A stretch of 64,000 nt of DNA from Acidobacteriota bacterium (GCA_003697135.1 RFGC01000038.1:1-64000); one strand, 5' to 3'; counted from the first letter of the stretch, positions 34,351-44,201 are shown. Notes: generated from the sequence alone by a model not told the origin. Numbers and translations: made by a program.

Positions 34351-35877
34351 TTATTTCATAACAAACTCGTGAACTATCTCGAACACTTTGTCAATCATTG
34401 GCTTCATGTATTCGTCTTCCTCGATAAACGGCACAGATGAGCGGATTTTTTCATAAAACTCCCGTGTGCCTTTACCGAGATTTTTATTTCCGATAATTTT
34501 CTTCCTAAAATCAATGCCCTGAGCTGCGGCAAAAAGTTCGAGCGAAAGAACATGCTCTAGGTTTTCAGTTATCTGCCGCAGTTTCAAGGCTGAAGTTAGT
34601 CCCATCGAAACATGATCTTCAACATTTGCCGATGTTGGAATCGTATCAACCGAAGCCGGATGCGCAAGAACTTTGTTTTCTGAGCAAAGAGCGGCGGCCG
34701 TGTATTGAACTATCATAAAACCCGAATTGATTCCGCCCTTTTCAGTCAAAAACGCAGGCAAAACATGAGCATTCGAGGCCTCGTCAGTTAATCTCATAAT
34801 TCTTCTTTCGCTTATGTTGCAAAGCTCCGAAAGCGCAATCGCAAGATAATCAAAAGCCAACGCTAAAGGCTCTCCATGAAAATTTCCGCCAGAAATAACC
34901 TCTATTTCGCCTCCGTCAACGAAAATCAAAGGATTATCCGTAACGGAATTAAGCTCTATGTTCAAAAGCCATTCGGCGTATGCAATGGCATCGCGACAGG
35001 CGCCGTGAACCTGCGGCATACATCTTAAAGTGTATGCGTCTTGCACGTTCGATGGATCAAAACCACGAACAAATTCGCTTCCTTCCAAAATCCTTCGTAA
35101 ATTTGCTGCGCATTCTACCTGTCGTGGATGCGGACGAAGATTGTGTATTCTTTCATCAAACGCCAGGATCGTTCCATTAAGAGCTTCCAAACTCATGCAT
35201 CCTGCAATATCGGCTAAATCAGCCAGCCTTTTTGCCTTCTGAGTTTCAAGTAGTCCAACCGCCGTCATCACGCTCGTTCCGTTCGTCAGGGCAAGTCCTT
35301 CTTTTGCTTTTAGTTTGATTGGTTCAAGACCTGCTTTTTTTAGTGCCTCGATGGCAGGCATTTTAACGCCTTCAAATTCGACTTCACCTTCACCAATCAA
35401 AGCACACGCAAAATGAGCTAGAGGTGCCAGATCACCTGACGCTCCTAAACTTCCTTTTTCAGGAATAACAGGATGAATACCGCGGTTAAGAAACTCTAAA
35501 ATCAATTTCAGAAGCTCGCTTCTTACACCCGAAAAACCTCTGGCCAGAGTGTTTGCACGAATCAGCATTATTGCCCTTGTTGTTGCTGTATCGAAAGGCT
35601 TTCCAACGCCTACGGAATGGCTTAAAACTATGTTTCTCTGAAGAAGTTCGGTCATTTCTGGCGGGATGATTTTATCCTTCAGTGCGCCAAAGCCAGTGGT
35701 AATTCCATAGGCTACTTCGCCTCTTTGAAGAAGTTTCTGAACCGCTTCAGCAGATTGTTCAACTCTTTCGATTGCCTTTTCCGACAACGAAACCTTCGGA
35801 AAACCTGGCTTTCCGTAAGCTACCGCAATAACATCTTCAAAGGTCAGACTCTCTCCGTCCAAAATTATCTCTTTCAT
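34351..35877 (-). CDS. hutH: Histidine ammonia-lyase
   Basis: First step of histidine breakdown, deaminating histidine to urocanate. About 508 residues from the ATG at 35877 (MKEIILDG), preferred over an ATG four codons upstream. The A-S-G triad that forms the MIO prosthetic group is in GSLGASGDLAPLAH, near residues 146-148. YGITTGFGALKDK near the N-terminus and NGTSVMTAVGLLE are conserved. It overlaps the end of hutI by 41 bases, so the two are coupled. hutU and hutG are not in the window. Confidence 0.96.
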   Translation of the reverse strand: MKEIILDGESLTFEDVIAVAYGKPGFPKVSLSEKAIERVEQSAEAVQKLLQRGEVAYGITTGFGALKDKIIPPEMTELLQRNIVLSHSVGVGKPFDTATTRAIMLIRANTLARGFSGVRSELLKLILEFLNRGIHPVIPEKGSLGASGDLAPLAHFACALIGEGEVEFEGVKMPAIEALKKAGLEPIKLKAKEGLALTNGTSVMTAVGLLETQKAKRLADLADIAGCMSLEALNGTILAFDERIHNLRPHPRQVECAANLRRILEGSEFVRGFDPSNVQDAYTLRCMPQVHGACRDAIAYAEWLLNIELNSVTDNPLIFVDGGEIEVISGGNFHGEPLALAFDYLAIALSELCNISERRIMRLTDEASNAHVLPAFLTEKGGINSGFMIVQYTAAALCSENKVLAHPASVDTIPTSANVEDHVSMGLTSALKLRQITENLEHVLSLELFAAAQGIDFRKKIIGNKNLGKGTREFYEKIRSSVPFIEEDEYMKPMIDKVFEIVHEFVMK

Positions 35878-37141
35878 TGCCGAAAACAATTTTGCCCTTT
35901 TTTATAACTTTTTCAACCGGATTTGCACCGAATTCGTAAACTATCTCACGATAATCCTTCACATCGAAAATAACCAAATCCGCTTGCTTGCCAACTCCAA
36001 TTGAACCTATTTTCTGTCCAACTCCAAGCGCAAACGACGCATTGACTGTCACAGCATTCAAAGCTTCGGCCGGCAGAATCTTTTGATAGCGGCACGCAAC
36101 GGCCATTGCCATTTGCAAACTCATGCAAGGCGAACTTCCCGGATTGTAGTCTGTAGAAATAGCTATTGCACAACCTGAATCAATCAACTTGCGTGCATTC
36201 GCAAATTTGCAACTTCCAAAATTGAAGTTAACTGTCGGCGTTATGACACCAATCGTTTCTGAATTCGCTAGCAATTTGATTTCTTCATCTTCAATCTCAT
36301 CAAGATGATCAATAGACGTTGCACCTAAACTCAACGCCATTTTCGAGCCACCTAAGTTTGTAAACTCATCAACATGAGCTTTCAGCCTGAAGCCCAATTC
36401 TTTCGCCCTCGAAAGCACTTTTCTCGATTGCTCAAGGTTAAAAGCATTTTTTTCGCAAAACACATCAGTAAAAAAAGGTGCATCAAACTCAGATTCTTTG
36501 ATGAGATCGAGAGCTTTTGGAAGCATCTCCTCACAAATCAAGTCCACGTATTCATCTGGATTTTCCTTGAACTCTGGTGGCACGGCATGAGCAGGCATGA
36601 AAGTTGGGATAATTTCGATTTCATGACTTCTTCTGAGTTCAAGAATTGCCTTGAGCATCTTTATTTCTGAATCAGTATCCAGTCCGTAGCCGGTCTTGAC
36701 TTCGCACGTGGTAATTCCCGAAGCCAGCATCTTATCGAGTCTTTCTAGACCTAAAGCAACTAATTCATGCAAACTTGCTTTTCTAGTTTGCCTCACAGTC
36801 GAAAGGATTCCCCCACCAGACGCCAAAATCTCAAGATAATCAGCACCCTTTATTTTTTGCTCGAACTCATCGAGACGATCACCTGCAAAGACGGCGTGAG
36901 TGTGACATTCTACAAATCCCGGCGAAACAACCTTGCCTTCAACGTCAATACAAACCTTTGACTTGTGTTTCTTCATTATCTCAGATGAATTTCCAACCGC
37001 AACGATCTTCTCATTCTTAATGGCAACAGCACCATCTTTCAAAACGCCCAAATCTCTCATCTCAGAGCCTTTCTTTGGGCGCTTCGATGTTTCTTCGTGA
37101 GTTAAAAGTTGAGCATTGTAGATTATCAAGTCAACCGTCAT
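35837..37141 (-). CDS. hutI: Imidazolonepropionase
   Basis: Third step of histidine breakdown, opening imidazolonepropionate to formiminoglutamate. About 434 residues from the ATG at 37141, which has GGAGAG upstream; the open frame extends 14 codons further to a TTG. Metal-binding motifs of the amidohydrolase fold are visible: VECHTHAVFAGDR and later KAHVDEFTNLGG, SIDHLDEI and ISTDYNPGSSP. It precedes and overlaps hutH. Confidence 0.95.
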   Translation of the reverse strand: MTVDLIIYNAQLLTHEETSKRPKKGSEMRDLGVLKDGAVAIKNEKIVAVGNSSEIMKKHKSKVCIDVEGKVVSPGFVECHTHAVFAGDRLDEFEQKIKGADYLEILASGGGILSTVRQTRKASLHELVALGLERLDKMLASGITTCEVKTGYGLDTDSEIKMLKAILELRRSHEIEIIPTFMPAHAVPPEFKENPDEYVDLICEEMLPKALDLIKESEFDAPFFTDVFCEKNAFNLEQSRKVLSRAKELGFRLKAHVDEFTNLGGSKMALSLGATSIDHLDEIEDEEIKLLANSETIGVITPTVNFNFGSCKFANARKLIDSGCAIAISTDYNPGSSPCMSLQMAMAVACRYQKILPAEALNAVTVNASFALGVGQKIGSIGVGKQADLVIFDVKDYREIVYEFGANPVEKVIKKGKIVFGNERDNFGRRESDL

Positions 37142-37291
37142 TGCAAAAAACTCTCCGCGTCGCATCTTATTTGTAGGCGCCAAAAACAGGAAACGATTTT
37201 ACAAGATTTGAAATCGAAAAGTTAAACGCTTTTAGTTCTTTGCACGAAACTATAAACAAGAATCCTTAGCATAGTCAAAGTTTGACGGCTT

Positions 37292-37846
37292 ATGAGAAAA
37301 ATCATCTTTCTAATCTACATGATTCTGGTTTTTGTCCTTAATTCGACGGGACAAGATAAGTGCCTTTCTCAAGGCGCGCCCAAATCTTCAACAAATCCGC
37401 CCGTATCCGACGAAAGGCTGAAGTTAATAGAGAACGGAAAAGCCCAAGAAAAACTGGAAGAAGAAGTTTTCAAAATCCTAAACCAAAAAAGAATTGAAAA
37501 AGGTTTAGAGCCACTTCGTTGGAATGAGGATTTGGCTCGGATTGCTAGGTCGCACTCAGAAAACATGGCAAAGTTTCGATTTTTCAGCCACGTTGATATG
37601 AACAAGCACACAGTTGCTGGGCGGGTCAAATCTTTCGGAATAAAAGATTGGAAAGCAATCGGCGAAAATATCGGGTTTGCTCGAAATCTCGACAGTCCAG
37701 CGATTTCGCTTTGCGAAATGTGGATGAAATCAGAAACCCACCGCAAAAATATACTCGATTCTCGATACGACGAAACGGGCATCGGAGTTGCGATAGCCGA
37801 AGACGGGACTTATTACTTCACGCAAATTTTCATGAGAAGAAGATAA
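37292..37846 (+). CDS. Secreted CAP-domain (SCP/PR1, YkwD-like) protein
   Basis: Exported protein, 184 residues. Signal peptide at about residues 1-20 (IFLIYMILVFVLNSTG), ending before a Cys-containing stretch. The CAP fold is clear: LARIARSHSENMAKFRFFSH, GRVKSF, AIGENIGFAR, WMKSETHRKNILD and TGIGVAIAEDGTYYFTQIF. Function of bacterial CAP proteins is mostly unknown. It is divergent from hutI and convergent with the EamA transporter. Confidence 0.9.
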   Translation: MRKIIFLIYMILVFVLNSTGQDKCLSQGAPKSSTNPPVSDERLKLIENGKAQEKLEEEVFKILNQKRIEKGLEPLRWNEDLARIARSHSENMAKFRFFSHVDMNKHTVAGRVKSFGIKDWKAIGENIGFARNLDSPAISLCEMWMKSETHRKNILDSRYDETGIGVAIAEDGTYYFTQIFMRRR

Positions 37847-37883
37847 CTATCTCAAAATCCCCTGGCATCAAAAAACCGAGACC

Positions 37884-38789
37884 TTACCCTGCTGTAGCTT
37901 CGACTGTTTCAAGTTGTCTTTGTCTTCTTCCGTATAGAACGCTTGCTGTAACTCCTGCAACGACCAAAAGCATTCCGAAAATTGCTTCAACAGATTGAGA
38001 TTCGCCAAAAAGAATCCAACCAAAGACAAGCCCATAAATCAACCCTGTGTAATTAACAATTGCAACGCTAGCCGCTTTTTCTCTTTGCAGTGCTTTAGTT
38101 AAAAAGACTTGCCCAAGTTGTGAAAAGACGCCTATCAGAAATAGGTAAAACAAATCTGAAAGAGTCGGCATTTTCCATTGAAAAATCGCAAATAAAAATC
38201 CAACAATCATGCCGACAAGCTGAAAATGCAGGACAACCGTTAAAGGATGCTCTTGCCCACGAAGTTTGCGAACCAGATTGTAAGCTACCGCTGAACAAAA
38301 AGCTGAAAAAATCCCCAAAATCAAATAAAAAAGCGGTATTCTCGTATCAACCTTTTGAATGAAAAACACACCTGAAAATGCAACTGCATAAAAAAACCAT
38401 TGAATCAGCGTTGTTTTCTCTTTCAGCAAAAACATCGCTACGAAGGTTGTAAAAATCGGAGAAAGATATTGAATTGTCATTGCCGACGCTAAAGGCATAT
38501 TTTGCAGTGTCAAAAAGAACAGGTAAAGAGCGGCCGTTCCAAATAGTCCACGAGCGAAAAGAAGTGCATGATTTGTCCCACGCCAATCAACAGAGGCTTT
38601 TTTAAGCCCGTAAAAACAAAAAATAGTGCCAAAGAAGCATCGGAAAAACACTGTTTCCATTGCAGGTATGTGAGGGATTTGCTTTATACACACATTTGCA
38701 AGCGAGAAAGCAAGTGTAGAAAGAGCCATGAACTTAATGCCATCACTTAAAATCTTGACTTTTTTAACTTCCGGTAAAGTATCAGGCAT
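37884..38789 (-). CDS. EamA/DMT-family transporter
   Basis: Inner-membrane transporter, 301 residues with about ten hydrophobic segments arranged as two EamA halves. A conserved pattern near the middle is QYLSPIFTTFVAMFLLKEKT, and in the second half YTGLIYGLVFGWILFGESQS. Substrate cannot be predicted; family members export amino acids, metabolites or nucleotide derivatives. The gene is alone and convergent with the CAP-domain gene, with a 37-base gap. Confidence 0.88.
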   Translation of the reverse strand: MPDTLPEVKKVKILSDGIKFMALSTLAFSLANVCIKQIPHIPAMETVFFRCFFGTIFCFYGLKKASVDWRGTNHALLFARGLFGTAALYLFFLTLQNMPLASAMTIQYLSPIFTTFVAMFLLKEKTTLIQWFFYAVAFSGVFFIQKVDTRIPLFYLILGIFSAFCSAVAYNLVRKLRGQEHPLTVVLHFQLVGMIVGFLFAIFQWKMPTLSDLFYLFLIGVFSQLGQVFLTKALQREKAASVAIVNYTGLIYGLVFGWILFGESQSVEAIFGMLLVVAGVTASVLYGRRQRQLETVEATAG

Positions 38790-38823
38790 GCAATTTTCAT
38801 TCTACAAAATCGCTCAACAAACG

Positions 38824-38856
38824 AAAAAAATGCCGGCAACTCAGATATTGCCGGCA
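38824..38856 (-). terminator. Intrinsic terminator after frr
   Basis: A perfect 9-bp GC-rich stem (38831-38839 with 38848-38856) with an 8-base loop, followed on the minus strand by seven T residues (38830-38824). It lies 35 bases past the frr stop and ends the rplM-frr unit. Confidence 0.9.
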
Positions 38857-38890
38857 GTGTATTTTGAAAGCCCAGTAGCTTTCTAAAGCT

Positions 38891-39454
38891 TCAAACTTGC
38901 ATTATCTCTTTTTCTTTGTTTTTTGAAAGCTCGTCAATTTTGGAAATATAAGTGTTTGTAAGCTTTTGAACCTGTTCTAGTCCGTCTCTTTCAGTATCTT
39001 CAGATATGAGTTTTTCCTTGAACATCTTCTTTAATTGATCGTTTGCGCTGTGGCGGATGTTTCTAATGGCTATTCTGTGATGCTCTGCTATTTCGTGGAC
39101 TTGCCTGACGAGCTGTTTGCGTCGTTCTTCGGTAAGCGGCGGAACAGGAATCCTGATGACCTTTCCGTCGTTTGACGGATTCAAGCCTAGATTCGCTGCT
39201 ATGATGGCTTTTTCTATCGAACCAATCTGCGAAACGTCCCAAGGCTGTATCAAAAGCATTTGAGGTTCAGGAGCTGAGATCGAAGCAAGCTGATTTAGAG
39301 GCGTCGGAGAACCATAATAATCAACCGTAATCCCATCAAGCAAACTGATAGTAGCTCTACCTGTGCGAACAGATGCCAGTTTGCGCTTCAAATCCTCTAT
39401 CACTGATTCCATCCGTGGTTTCGTTTGTTTGATAATTTCTTCTACCGTTGTCAT
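38891..39454 (-). CDS. frr: Ribosome recycling factor
   Basis: Splits post-termination ribosomes together with EF-G; 187 residues from the ATG at 39454 (MTTVEEII), matching the family length of about 185. The open frame runs 24 codons further upstream into the pyrH end, but that stretch has no family match. Conserved regions: [52 protein letters not shown] and [10 protein letters not shown]. It is the last gene before a strong terminator. Confidence 0.95.
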   Translation of the reverse strand: MTTVEEIIKQTKPRMESVIEDLKRKLASVRTGRATISLLDGITVDYYGSPTPLNQLASISAPEPQMLLIQPWDVSQIGSIEKAIIAANLGLNPSNDGKVIRIPVPPLTEERRKQLVRQVHEIAEHHRIAIRNIRHSANDQLKKMFKEKLISEDTERDGLEQVQKLTNTYISKIDELSKNKEKEIMQV

Positions 39455-39512
39455 AAGCCCAATCGAATCAAATTTCAAAAAATAAAATAAATCCGAACAA
39501 ACTTCAAGTTGG

Positions 39513-40256
39513 CTATCTTTTTTCAACCAGCGTGCCTATTGAAAGATCGCCTTTGACAACTTTCAGAATGTTGCCCGATTGTTTCATGTTGAAAACCATT
39601 ATGGGCAAATTGTTGTCCATGCAGAGCGATATAGCCGATGAATCCATTATCTTGAGTTGTTTTTCAAGCACCTCTTGAAAAGAAATTCTCTCGAATCTCT
39701 TTGCATTCGGATTTAGCATCGGGTCTTCTGAATAAACACCGTCAACTTTAGTTGCTTTTAGAATAACCTCTGCCTTTATTTCAAGAGCGCGTAAAGCGGC
39801 GGCTGAATCCGTAGTAAAATAAGGATTTCCCGTTCCTGCCGCAAAAATCACCACTCTCTTTTTCTCAAGATGCCTAATTGCACGGCGTCGGATAAAAGGT
39901 TCGGCAAGTTGAGGAATGTCAATTGCTGAAAGAACTCGTGTAGGAACATCAAGTCTTTCAAGGGCATCTTGAAGCACAACTGCATTCATGACAGTTGCTA
40001 ACATGCCGATATAATCGGCACTGGAGCGATCCATGTTGCCTGCCGATTTGGAAACACCCCGAAATATATTTCCACCACCAACGACAATAGCAATTTCAAC
40101 GCCGAGGTCGTAAACAGCTTTTATCTCTCTGGCTACTGATTCCGCAACCGAAGTATCAATGCCATAATTTTGCTCTCCCATCAGGGCTTCACCTGAAAGC
40201 TTGAGCAAAATTCTCCTAAAAGCAGGTTTACAAGATTGAACAACGCGTGCTGGCAT
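39513..40256 (-). CDS. pyrH: Uridylate kinase
   Basis: Amino-acid-kinase-fold UMP kinase for pyrimidine nucleotide synthesis, 247 residues. Signatures: [41 protein letters not shown], and [17 protein letters not shown]. The ATG at 40256 has no recognisable Shine-Dalgarno sequence. Instead a terminator hairpin and T-run end 6 bases upstream. Order tsf-pyrH-frr is a widespread translation-linked cluster. Confidence 0.96.
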   Translation of the reverse strand: MPARVVQSCKPAFRRILLKLSGEALMGEQNYGIDTSVAESVAREIKAVYDLGVEIAIVVGGGNIFRGVSKSAGNMDRSSADYIGMLATVMNAVVLQDALERLDVPTRVLSAIDIPQLAEPFIRRRAIRHLEKKRVVIFAAGTGNPYFTTDSAAALRALEIKAEVILKATKVDGVYSEDPMLNPNAKRFERISFQEVLEKQLKIMDSSAISLCMDNNLPIMVFNMKQSGNILKVVKGDLSIGTLVEKR

Positions 40257-40261
40257 AGTGC

Positions 40262-40288
40262 AAAAAAAATCCGGGAAACTCTCCCGGG
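40262..40288 (-). terminator. Terminator hairpin between tsf and pyrH
   Basis: On the minus strand, CCGGGA (40287-40282), loop GAGTT and TCCCGG (40276-40271) are followed by TTTTTTTT (40269-40262). It begins right after the tsf stop, and its T-run ends 6 bases before the pyrH ATG. The stem is short (6 perfect pairs), so readthrough is likely partial. Confidence 0.75.
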
Positions 40289-40960
40289 TTAGCTAGTTTT
40301 TTCTATCATTGAAGCAACTTCTGCCGCAAAGTCATCGCGTTTCTTTTCGATTCCTTCTCCCATCTTGTAACGAGTAAACCGACGAATTACTATGTTTTCC
40401 TTAATTGCCGCAATTTTTTCAATCACCAATTCACCCACGGTTTTGGAAGGGTCTTTGATAAAGGGCTGATCTAGAAGGACATTTTCTTCATAGAACTTAT
40501 TAAGTCGGCCTTCGACTATTTTTTGTAAAATTTCTTCAGGCTTATTGGCATTTTTCGGATCGTTTTTAAGCTGTTCCATCAGGATTTCTCTTTCCTTTTG
40601 GAGTTCTTCTTCAGGAACATCCTCACGCCTTACATATTTCGGTGCAGATGCGGCTATATGCATTGCAACATCCTTGAGAAGTTGCTGAAACTCTTCGCTA
40701 CGGGCTACGAAATCGGACTCACAATTTATTTCAACCAAAACACCGACTTTTCCGCCCATGTGAATATATGAACCGACTGCACCTTCTGCTGTAACTCTTC
40801 CTTCTTTTTTGCTAGCAGTTAGAACGCCTTTCTTGCGCAAAATTTCGATAGCTTTTGCCTCATCGCCATTTGCTTCCACCAATGCGGCTTTACATTCGAG
40901 CATTCCTGCTCCCGTTTTTTCACGTAGAGCCTTAACTGCACTTGCTGTAACCTCTGCCAT
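40289..40960 (-). CDS. tsf: Elongation factor Ts
   Basis: Guanine-nucleotide exchange factor for EF-Tu, 223 residues, near the size of short EF-Ts forms. N-terminal UBA-like part: [37 protein letters not shown]. Core: [23 protein letters not shown] with the conserved TDFV-like motif as SDFV. C-terminal [14 protein letters not shown]. It lies 30 bases after rpsB, and AGAGG serves as ribosome-binding site. Confidence 0.96.
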   Translation of the reverse strand: MAEVTASAVKALREKTGAGMLECKAALVEANGDEAKAIEILRKKGVLTASKKEGRVTAEGAVGSYIHMGGKVGVLVEINCESDFVARSEEFQQLLKDVAMHIAASAPKYVRREDVPEEELQKEREILMEQLKNDPKNANKPEEILQKIVEGRLNKFYEENVLLDQPFIKDPSKTVGELVIEKIAAIKENIVIRRFTRYKMGEGIEKKRDDFAAEVASMIEKTS

Positions 40961-40990
40961 AACCTCTTACCCCAAATGAATTTAGTTTAT

Positions 40991-41866
40991 TTAGTTTGTT
41001 TGAACTTCGCTGATTTTTTCCGCCTCTGCGGCTTTTTCTCCAAGTTCTGATGATGCCTCTTTAGCTGAACTTATATTGTCTCCGTCACCAAGCAATGATG
41101 CCCAATTCGCATCTGCTTCGACTTGATCTGCCTGCTCAACTGCTTCCTTATGAATCAGCATTGAGCCACCCTCAGTAGCAATTTGCTTGCCTTCAATAAT
41201 AGCGTCTGCTACTCTTGATGCAAAAAGCCTTACGGCTCTGAGAGCATCATCATTGCCTGGGATGACATAATCAATTCCTTCTGGCGAGCAATTAGTATCA
41301 ACAACAGCAACAACCGGGATCCCCAAACGATTAGCTTCTTTTACGGCTATTTCTTCCTTTTTGACATCAATGATGAAAACGATGTCGGGAAGACGTTTCA
41401 TTTCTTTGATCCCGATCAGATTTTTGCGGAGTTTTTCAAGCTGACGGTCTATTCTGAGACGCTCCTTTTTGGTGAGCTTTTCATAACGACCGTCTTCTTT
41501 CATCGCTTCGAGGTCTTTCAGTCTTTTGATGGAGTTCTGAACAGTTTTGAAATTCGTCAACAAGCCACCCAACCAACGGTTATTCACATAAAACATTCCG
41601 CAACGTTCGGCTTCTTCTTTGATTGCGTCCTGCGCCTGACGCTTAGTGCCAACAAATAAAACGGTTGCGTTCGGGTGATCAATCATGTATTGCTCGATGA
41701 AATTAAGAGCTTCTTGGAAAAGTTTCTGTGTCTTTTGCAAATCAATTATGTGAATTCCGTTTCTAGCACCGAAGATATAATCCTTCATCTTCGGATGCCA
41801 ACGGCGAACTTGATGTCCAAAGTGAACTCCAGCTTCGAGGAGTTCTTTCATCGTTACTGTAATCAT
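40991..41866 (-). CDS. rpsB: 30S ribosomal protein S2
   Basis: Late-binding small-subunit protein, 291 residues. The N-terminal [25 protein letters not shown] and [16 protein letters not shown] are diagnostic. The C-terminus extends about 40 residues beyond the core with an acidic, Ala/Ser/Glu-rich tail. GGAAGG precedes the ATG. Between rpsI and this gene is a 105-base gap with a strong hairpin that may regulate it. Confidence 0.96.
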   Translation of the reverse strand: MITVTMKELLEAGVHFGHQVRRWHPKMKDYIFGARNGIHIIDLQKTQKLFQEALNFIEQYMIDHPNATVLFVGTKRQAQDAIKEEAERCGMFYVNNRWLGGLLTNFKTVQNSIKRLKDLEAMKEDGRYEKLTKKERLRIDRQLEKLRKNLIGIKEMKRLPDIVFIIDVKKEEIAVKEANRLGIPVVAVVDTNCSPEGIDYVIPGNDDALRAVRLFASRVADAIIEGKQIATEGGSMLIHKEAVEQADQVEADANWASLLGDGDNISSAKEASSELGEKAAEAEKISEVQTN

Positions 41867-41900
41867 CTCTTGCTCTTACCTTCCTTTGGTTTTTGTAATC

Positions 41901-41942
41901 GCTACAAACTTTAACCGAAAAGGCAACCAAAGAGTTTGTAGC
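41901..41942 (-). promoter_or_regulatory. Hairpin in the 5' leader of rpsB
   Basis: GCTACAAACT (41901-41910) and AGTTTGTAGC (41933-41942) are perfect 10-base inverted repeats around a 22-base loop, placed 35 bases upstream of the rpsB ATG on the minus strand. Inner CTTT/AAAG can extend the stem. No T-run follows in the direction of transcription, so it is unlikely to be a terminator. A ribosomal-protein leader is plausible. Confidence 0.55.
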
Positions 41943-41971
41943 AATGGAGTAAAAATCTTTCAAAATCAATC

Positions 41972-42364
41972 TTAACGCTTCGAGTATTGGAAACGCTTGC
42001 GTGCGCCCTTTCTTCCGTATTTCTTGCGTTCTTTACGGCGCGGGTCTCTTGTAATCAACCCTGCTTTTTTCAGGATCGGGCGAAAATCAGGATTGTATTC
42101 CAAAAGTGCCCGTGTGATGCCGTGGCGCACAGCCCCTGACTGCCCTGAAATACCGCCACCACGCACGTTAACATAAATATCGAACTTGTCCAAAGTGTCA
42201 GTCAAACGCAGTGGCTGGCGAATTATCATTCGCAAGGTTTCATTCGGAAAGTATTCTTCAAACTTCCGGCCATTTACTTCTATTTTCCCACTGCCGGGGC
42301 GCAAGAAAACTCTAGCCGTTGATGTTTTTCTTCTTCCTGTTCCGTAGTATTGAATCTCCGTCAT
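41972..42364 (-). CDS. rpsI: 30S ribosomal protein S9
   Basis: Small-subunit protein whose C-terminal tail reaches the P-site tRNA, 130 residues from the ATG at 42364. Conserved stretches: [39 protein letters not shown] and the terminal [17 protein letters not shown] with the invariant final S-K-R. It begins 7 bases after the rplM stop, the universal rplM-rpsI pair. Confidence 0.97.
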   Translation of the reverse strand: MTEIQYYGTGRRKTSTARVFLRPGSGKIEVNGRKFEEYFPNETLRMIIRQPLRLTDTLDKFDIYVNVRGGGISGQSGAVRHGITRALLEYNPDFRPILKKAGLITRDPRRKERKKYGRKGARKRFQYSKR

Positions 42365-42371
42365 AAGCAAC

Positions 42372-42806
42372 TCAAATCTCTAAAAATTCAGGTTTTTGGG
42401 CTTGGTGTTTATGCTCAGCGTCTGCATAAACTTTGAGTTTCTTTGCCATTCGACGACCAAGTTTTGTTTTCGGAAGCATCCCCTTGATTGCGTATTCAAG
42501 AACCCTTTCAGGGTGTTCTTGAAACATACGCTGAACAGGTATTTCTTTCAACCCGCCTGGATAAAGCGTATGATGCCTATAAACCTTCTGAGTAGCCTTA
42601 GAACCTTTGAATACAGCGTGACGAGCGTTAATAACAATCACATGATCGCCCATATCCAAAAACGGCGTCCAGTTTGGCTTGTGTTTGCCCATCAAAATTT
42701 TTGCAACTTCGCTTGCAATCCTTCCTACGGTTTTGCCTTTGGCATCAACCACAAACCACTTTCTCGTTTCTGATAAACCTTTTCCGCTGGGAAAATAGGT
42801 GTTCAT
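42372..42806 (-). CDS. rplM: 50S ribosomal protein L13
   Basis: Early-assembly large-subunit protein, 144 residues from the ATG at 42806, which matches the family length. The open frame continues 56 codons upstream, but that part crosses the promoter and has no L13 similarity. Conserved stretches: [49 protein letters not shown] and [15 protein letters not shown]. First gene of the rplM-rpsI-rpsB-tsf-pyrH-frr run. Confidence 0.96.
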   Translation of the reverse strand: MNTYFPSGKGLSETRKWFVVDAKGKTVGRIASEVAKILMGKHKPNWTPFLDMGDHVIVINARHAVFKGSKATQKVYRHHTLYPGGLKEIPVQRMFQEHPERVLEYAIKGMLPKTKLGRRMAKKLKVYADAEHKHQAQKPEFLEI

Positions 42807-42851
42807 AAAATTACCTATAAAGACAAAAATTTGCACAAAAAGCGAACTAAT

Positions 42852-42881
42852 AGAATAACCGAAAAAAATAAAGCTTGTCAA
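42852..42881 (-). promoter_or_regulatory. Promoter of the rplM operon
   Basis: On the minus strand, a perfect -35 box TTGACA (42881-42876), 18-base spacer and TATTCT (42857-42852). Start near 42845 leaves a leader of about 40 bases before the rplM ATG. It lies downstream of the ribA stop, so the operon can be read independently of ribA. Confidence 0.7.
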
Positions 42882-42970
42882 ACAAAGATTCCTAGTTAAA
42901 TCGATAATTAGCGAAGATAGTGCTAGATTGAGAAAGAAACTTTGTAGAATGTTATATTTTTCCAAAAATC

Positions 42971-43621
42971 TCAACTTGAACTATTTTCGGGAAGCAAAAC
43001 TTCATCAATCAAATGGCCAAGTTTTTCTTTTTTGGTTTTCAAGTAATGAGCGGCTGGTTCTCCGACTTCTATCTCGATTGGGATTCGTCCAACGACCTTT
43101 AGCCCGGCTTCTTCTAAAGCCCGTATCTTCTCAGGATTATTTGACATTACCTTGACCTTGCAAAGACCTAAATCGAAAAGAATCTCAGCACATTGTTTGT
43201 AGTCGCGTGCATCAACAGCAAAACCCAGCTTCTCATTAGCCTCAACCGTGTCAGCTCCTTGGTCTTGCAAAGCATAAGCACGAATCTTATTGATGATGCC
43301 GATGCCTCTGCCTTCTTGCTGTTGATAAACTATTGCCCCGCGCCCTTCTCTTTCGATCATCTCCATTGCGCGTCTCAGTTGAGGTCCACAATCACATTTT
43401 ATAGAACCGAAAACATCGCCCGTAAGGCACTGCGAATGAATGCGCACTAGCGTCGGAACATCAGATTTCATCTTGCCTTTGAACAAAACAACAAACTCCT
43501 CTGAACTTACCAGAGAACGATAACCGGCTATTTTGAAATTCCCAATTTTTGTTGGCAAATTCGCCGTTGCAACTAGCTCTACGGTCAATTGTTGTCTTTT
43601 CGATAAACAATTGTCTTGCAT
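42971..43621 (-). CDS. ribA: GTP cyclohydrolase II
   Basis: First committed step of riboflavin synthesis from GTP, 216 residues. The zinc ligands C65, C76 and C78 lie in [20 protein letters not shown]. The active-site stretch [21 protein letters not shown] and the C-terminal [19 protein letters not shown] are conserved. It is a stand-alone RibA, not fused to the RibB (DHBP synthase) domain, and no other rib genes are in the window. FMN and FAD would serve the flavoprotein subunit at 51289-52152, among many others. Confidence 0.95.
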   Translation of the reverse strand: MQDNCLSKRQQLTVELVATANLPTKIGNFKIAGYRSLVSSEEFVVLFKGKMKSDVPTLVRIHSQCLTGDVFGSIKCDCGPQLRRAMEMIEREGRGAIVYQQQEGRGIGIINKIRAYALQDQGADTVEANEKLGFAVDARDYKQCAEILFDLGLCKVKVMSNNPEKIRALEEAGLKVVGRIPIEIEVGEPAAHYLKTKKEKLGHLIDEVLLPENSSS

Positions 43622-43687
43622 TCAACATAGCTTCTTGAGACTTTCTTAACTTAAATTTCCGAAAGGCAAAAGTCTTACAAATAGAAA

Positions 43688-43709
43688 GCAAACTCCAAAA
43701 GGAGTCCGC
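43688..43709 (-). terminator. Terminator after the zinc-finger protein gene
   Basis: Nine-base arms (43709-43701 with 43696-43688) pair with two G-U pairs around a TTTT loop, followed on the minus strand by TTTCTATTT. It lies 40 bases beyond the stop of the gene at 43749-44147. Confidence 0.65.
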
Positions 43710-43748
43710 TTCTTCCTCAAATCCAACGATTCACAGATTTTCCCGTAT

Positions 43749-44147
43749 TCAATTTTTTTGCTTGTTTTGTGATTTGATCTCAGAATTTTCCTTTTTTTCT
43801 TCGGTTTTGTCTTCAAATGCTTGGATTGCGGCGGGACTGGGTCGTAAAAGTTCACTGAGCAGATTTTTGATAGTATCCGAAATTCTTGTAGGCTCGCTTT
43901 CGTAGCTTATCTCATTTTCTTCAGCAAGTGTTGAATCGAATTTGATGAGCTCTGCTGTTAGATGACGGCAAAATCCGCAACCAACTAGATGCTTTATCAC
44001 GAATTCTGCTTCTCGTTGATTTATCTTGCCCTCAACTAACGTAGCCAGAATATCTTCGTCCAAATGTCCACTCTCGGGAATTTGCGAAGAAATTGCTGAC
44101 AGATAAAACTCCAAAATTGCCTCTTCTTTTTTCTCTTTTCTTTTCAT
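43749..44147 (-). CDS. Small soluble zinc-finger protein, putative anti-sigma factor
   Basis: Unnamed protein, 132 residues. Residues 66-75 contain VIKHLVGCGFCRHL with the H-x3-C-x2-C pattern of zinc-binding anti-sigma (zf-HC2) domains. It is preceded by GHLDEDILATLVEGKINQREAEF, the usual helix before that motif. There is no membrane segment; the C-terminal third is polar and charged. It follows the sigma-70-family gene by 54 bases on the same strand, the normal place for an anti-sigma gene. The regulatory role is inferred. Confidence 0.7.
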   Translation of the reverse strand: MKRKEKKEEAILEFYLSAISSQIPESGHLDEDILATLVEGKINQREAEFVIKHLVGCGFCRHLTAELIKFDSTLAEENEISYESEPTRISDTIKNLLSELLRPSPAAIQAFEDKTEEKKENSEIKSQNKQKN

Positions 44148-44201
44148 AATTGTTCAAGTTCCCGAAAGAAAAGACACAAATTTTTAACAAAATTTGCAAA
44201 A

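Noticed and set aside
39455-39526. 24-residue N-terminal extension of ribosome recycling factor overlapping pyrH
   Set aside because: Without it the protein has the normal length and N-terminus (MTTVEEI).
42807-42974. 56-residue hydrophobic N-terminal extension of L13
   Set aside because: It reads through the rplM promoter at 42852-42881 and has no L13 similarity; the ATG at 42806 gives the family length.
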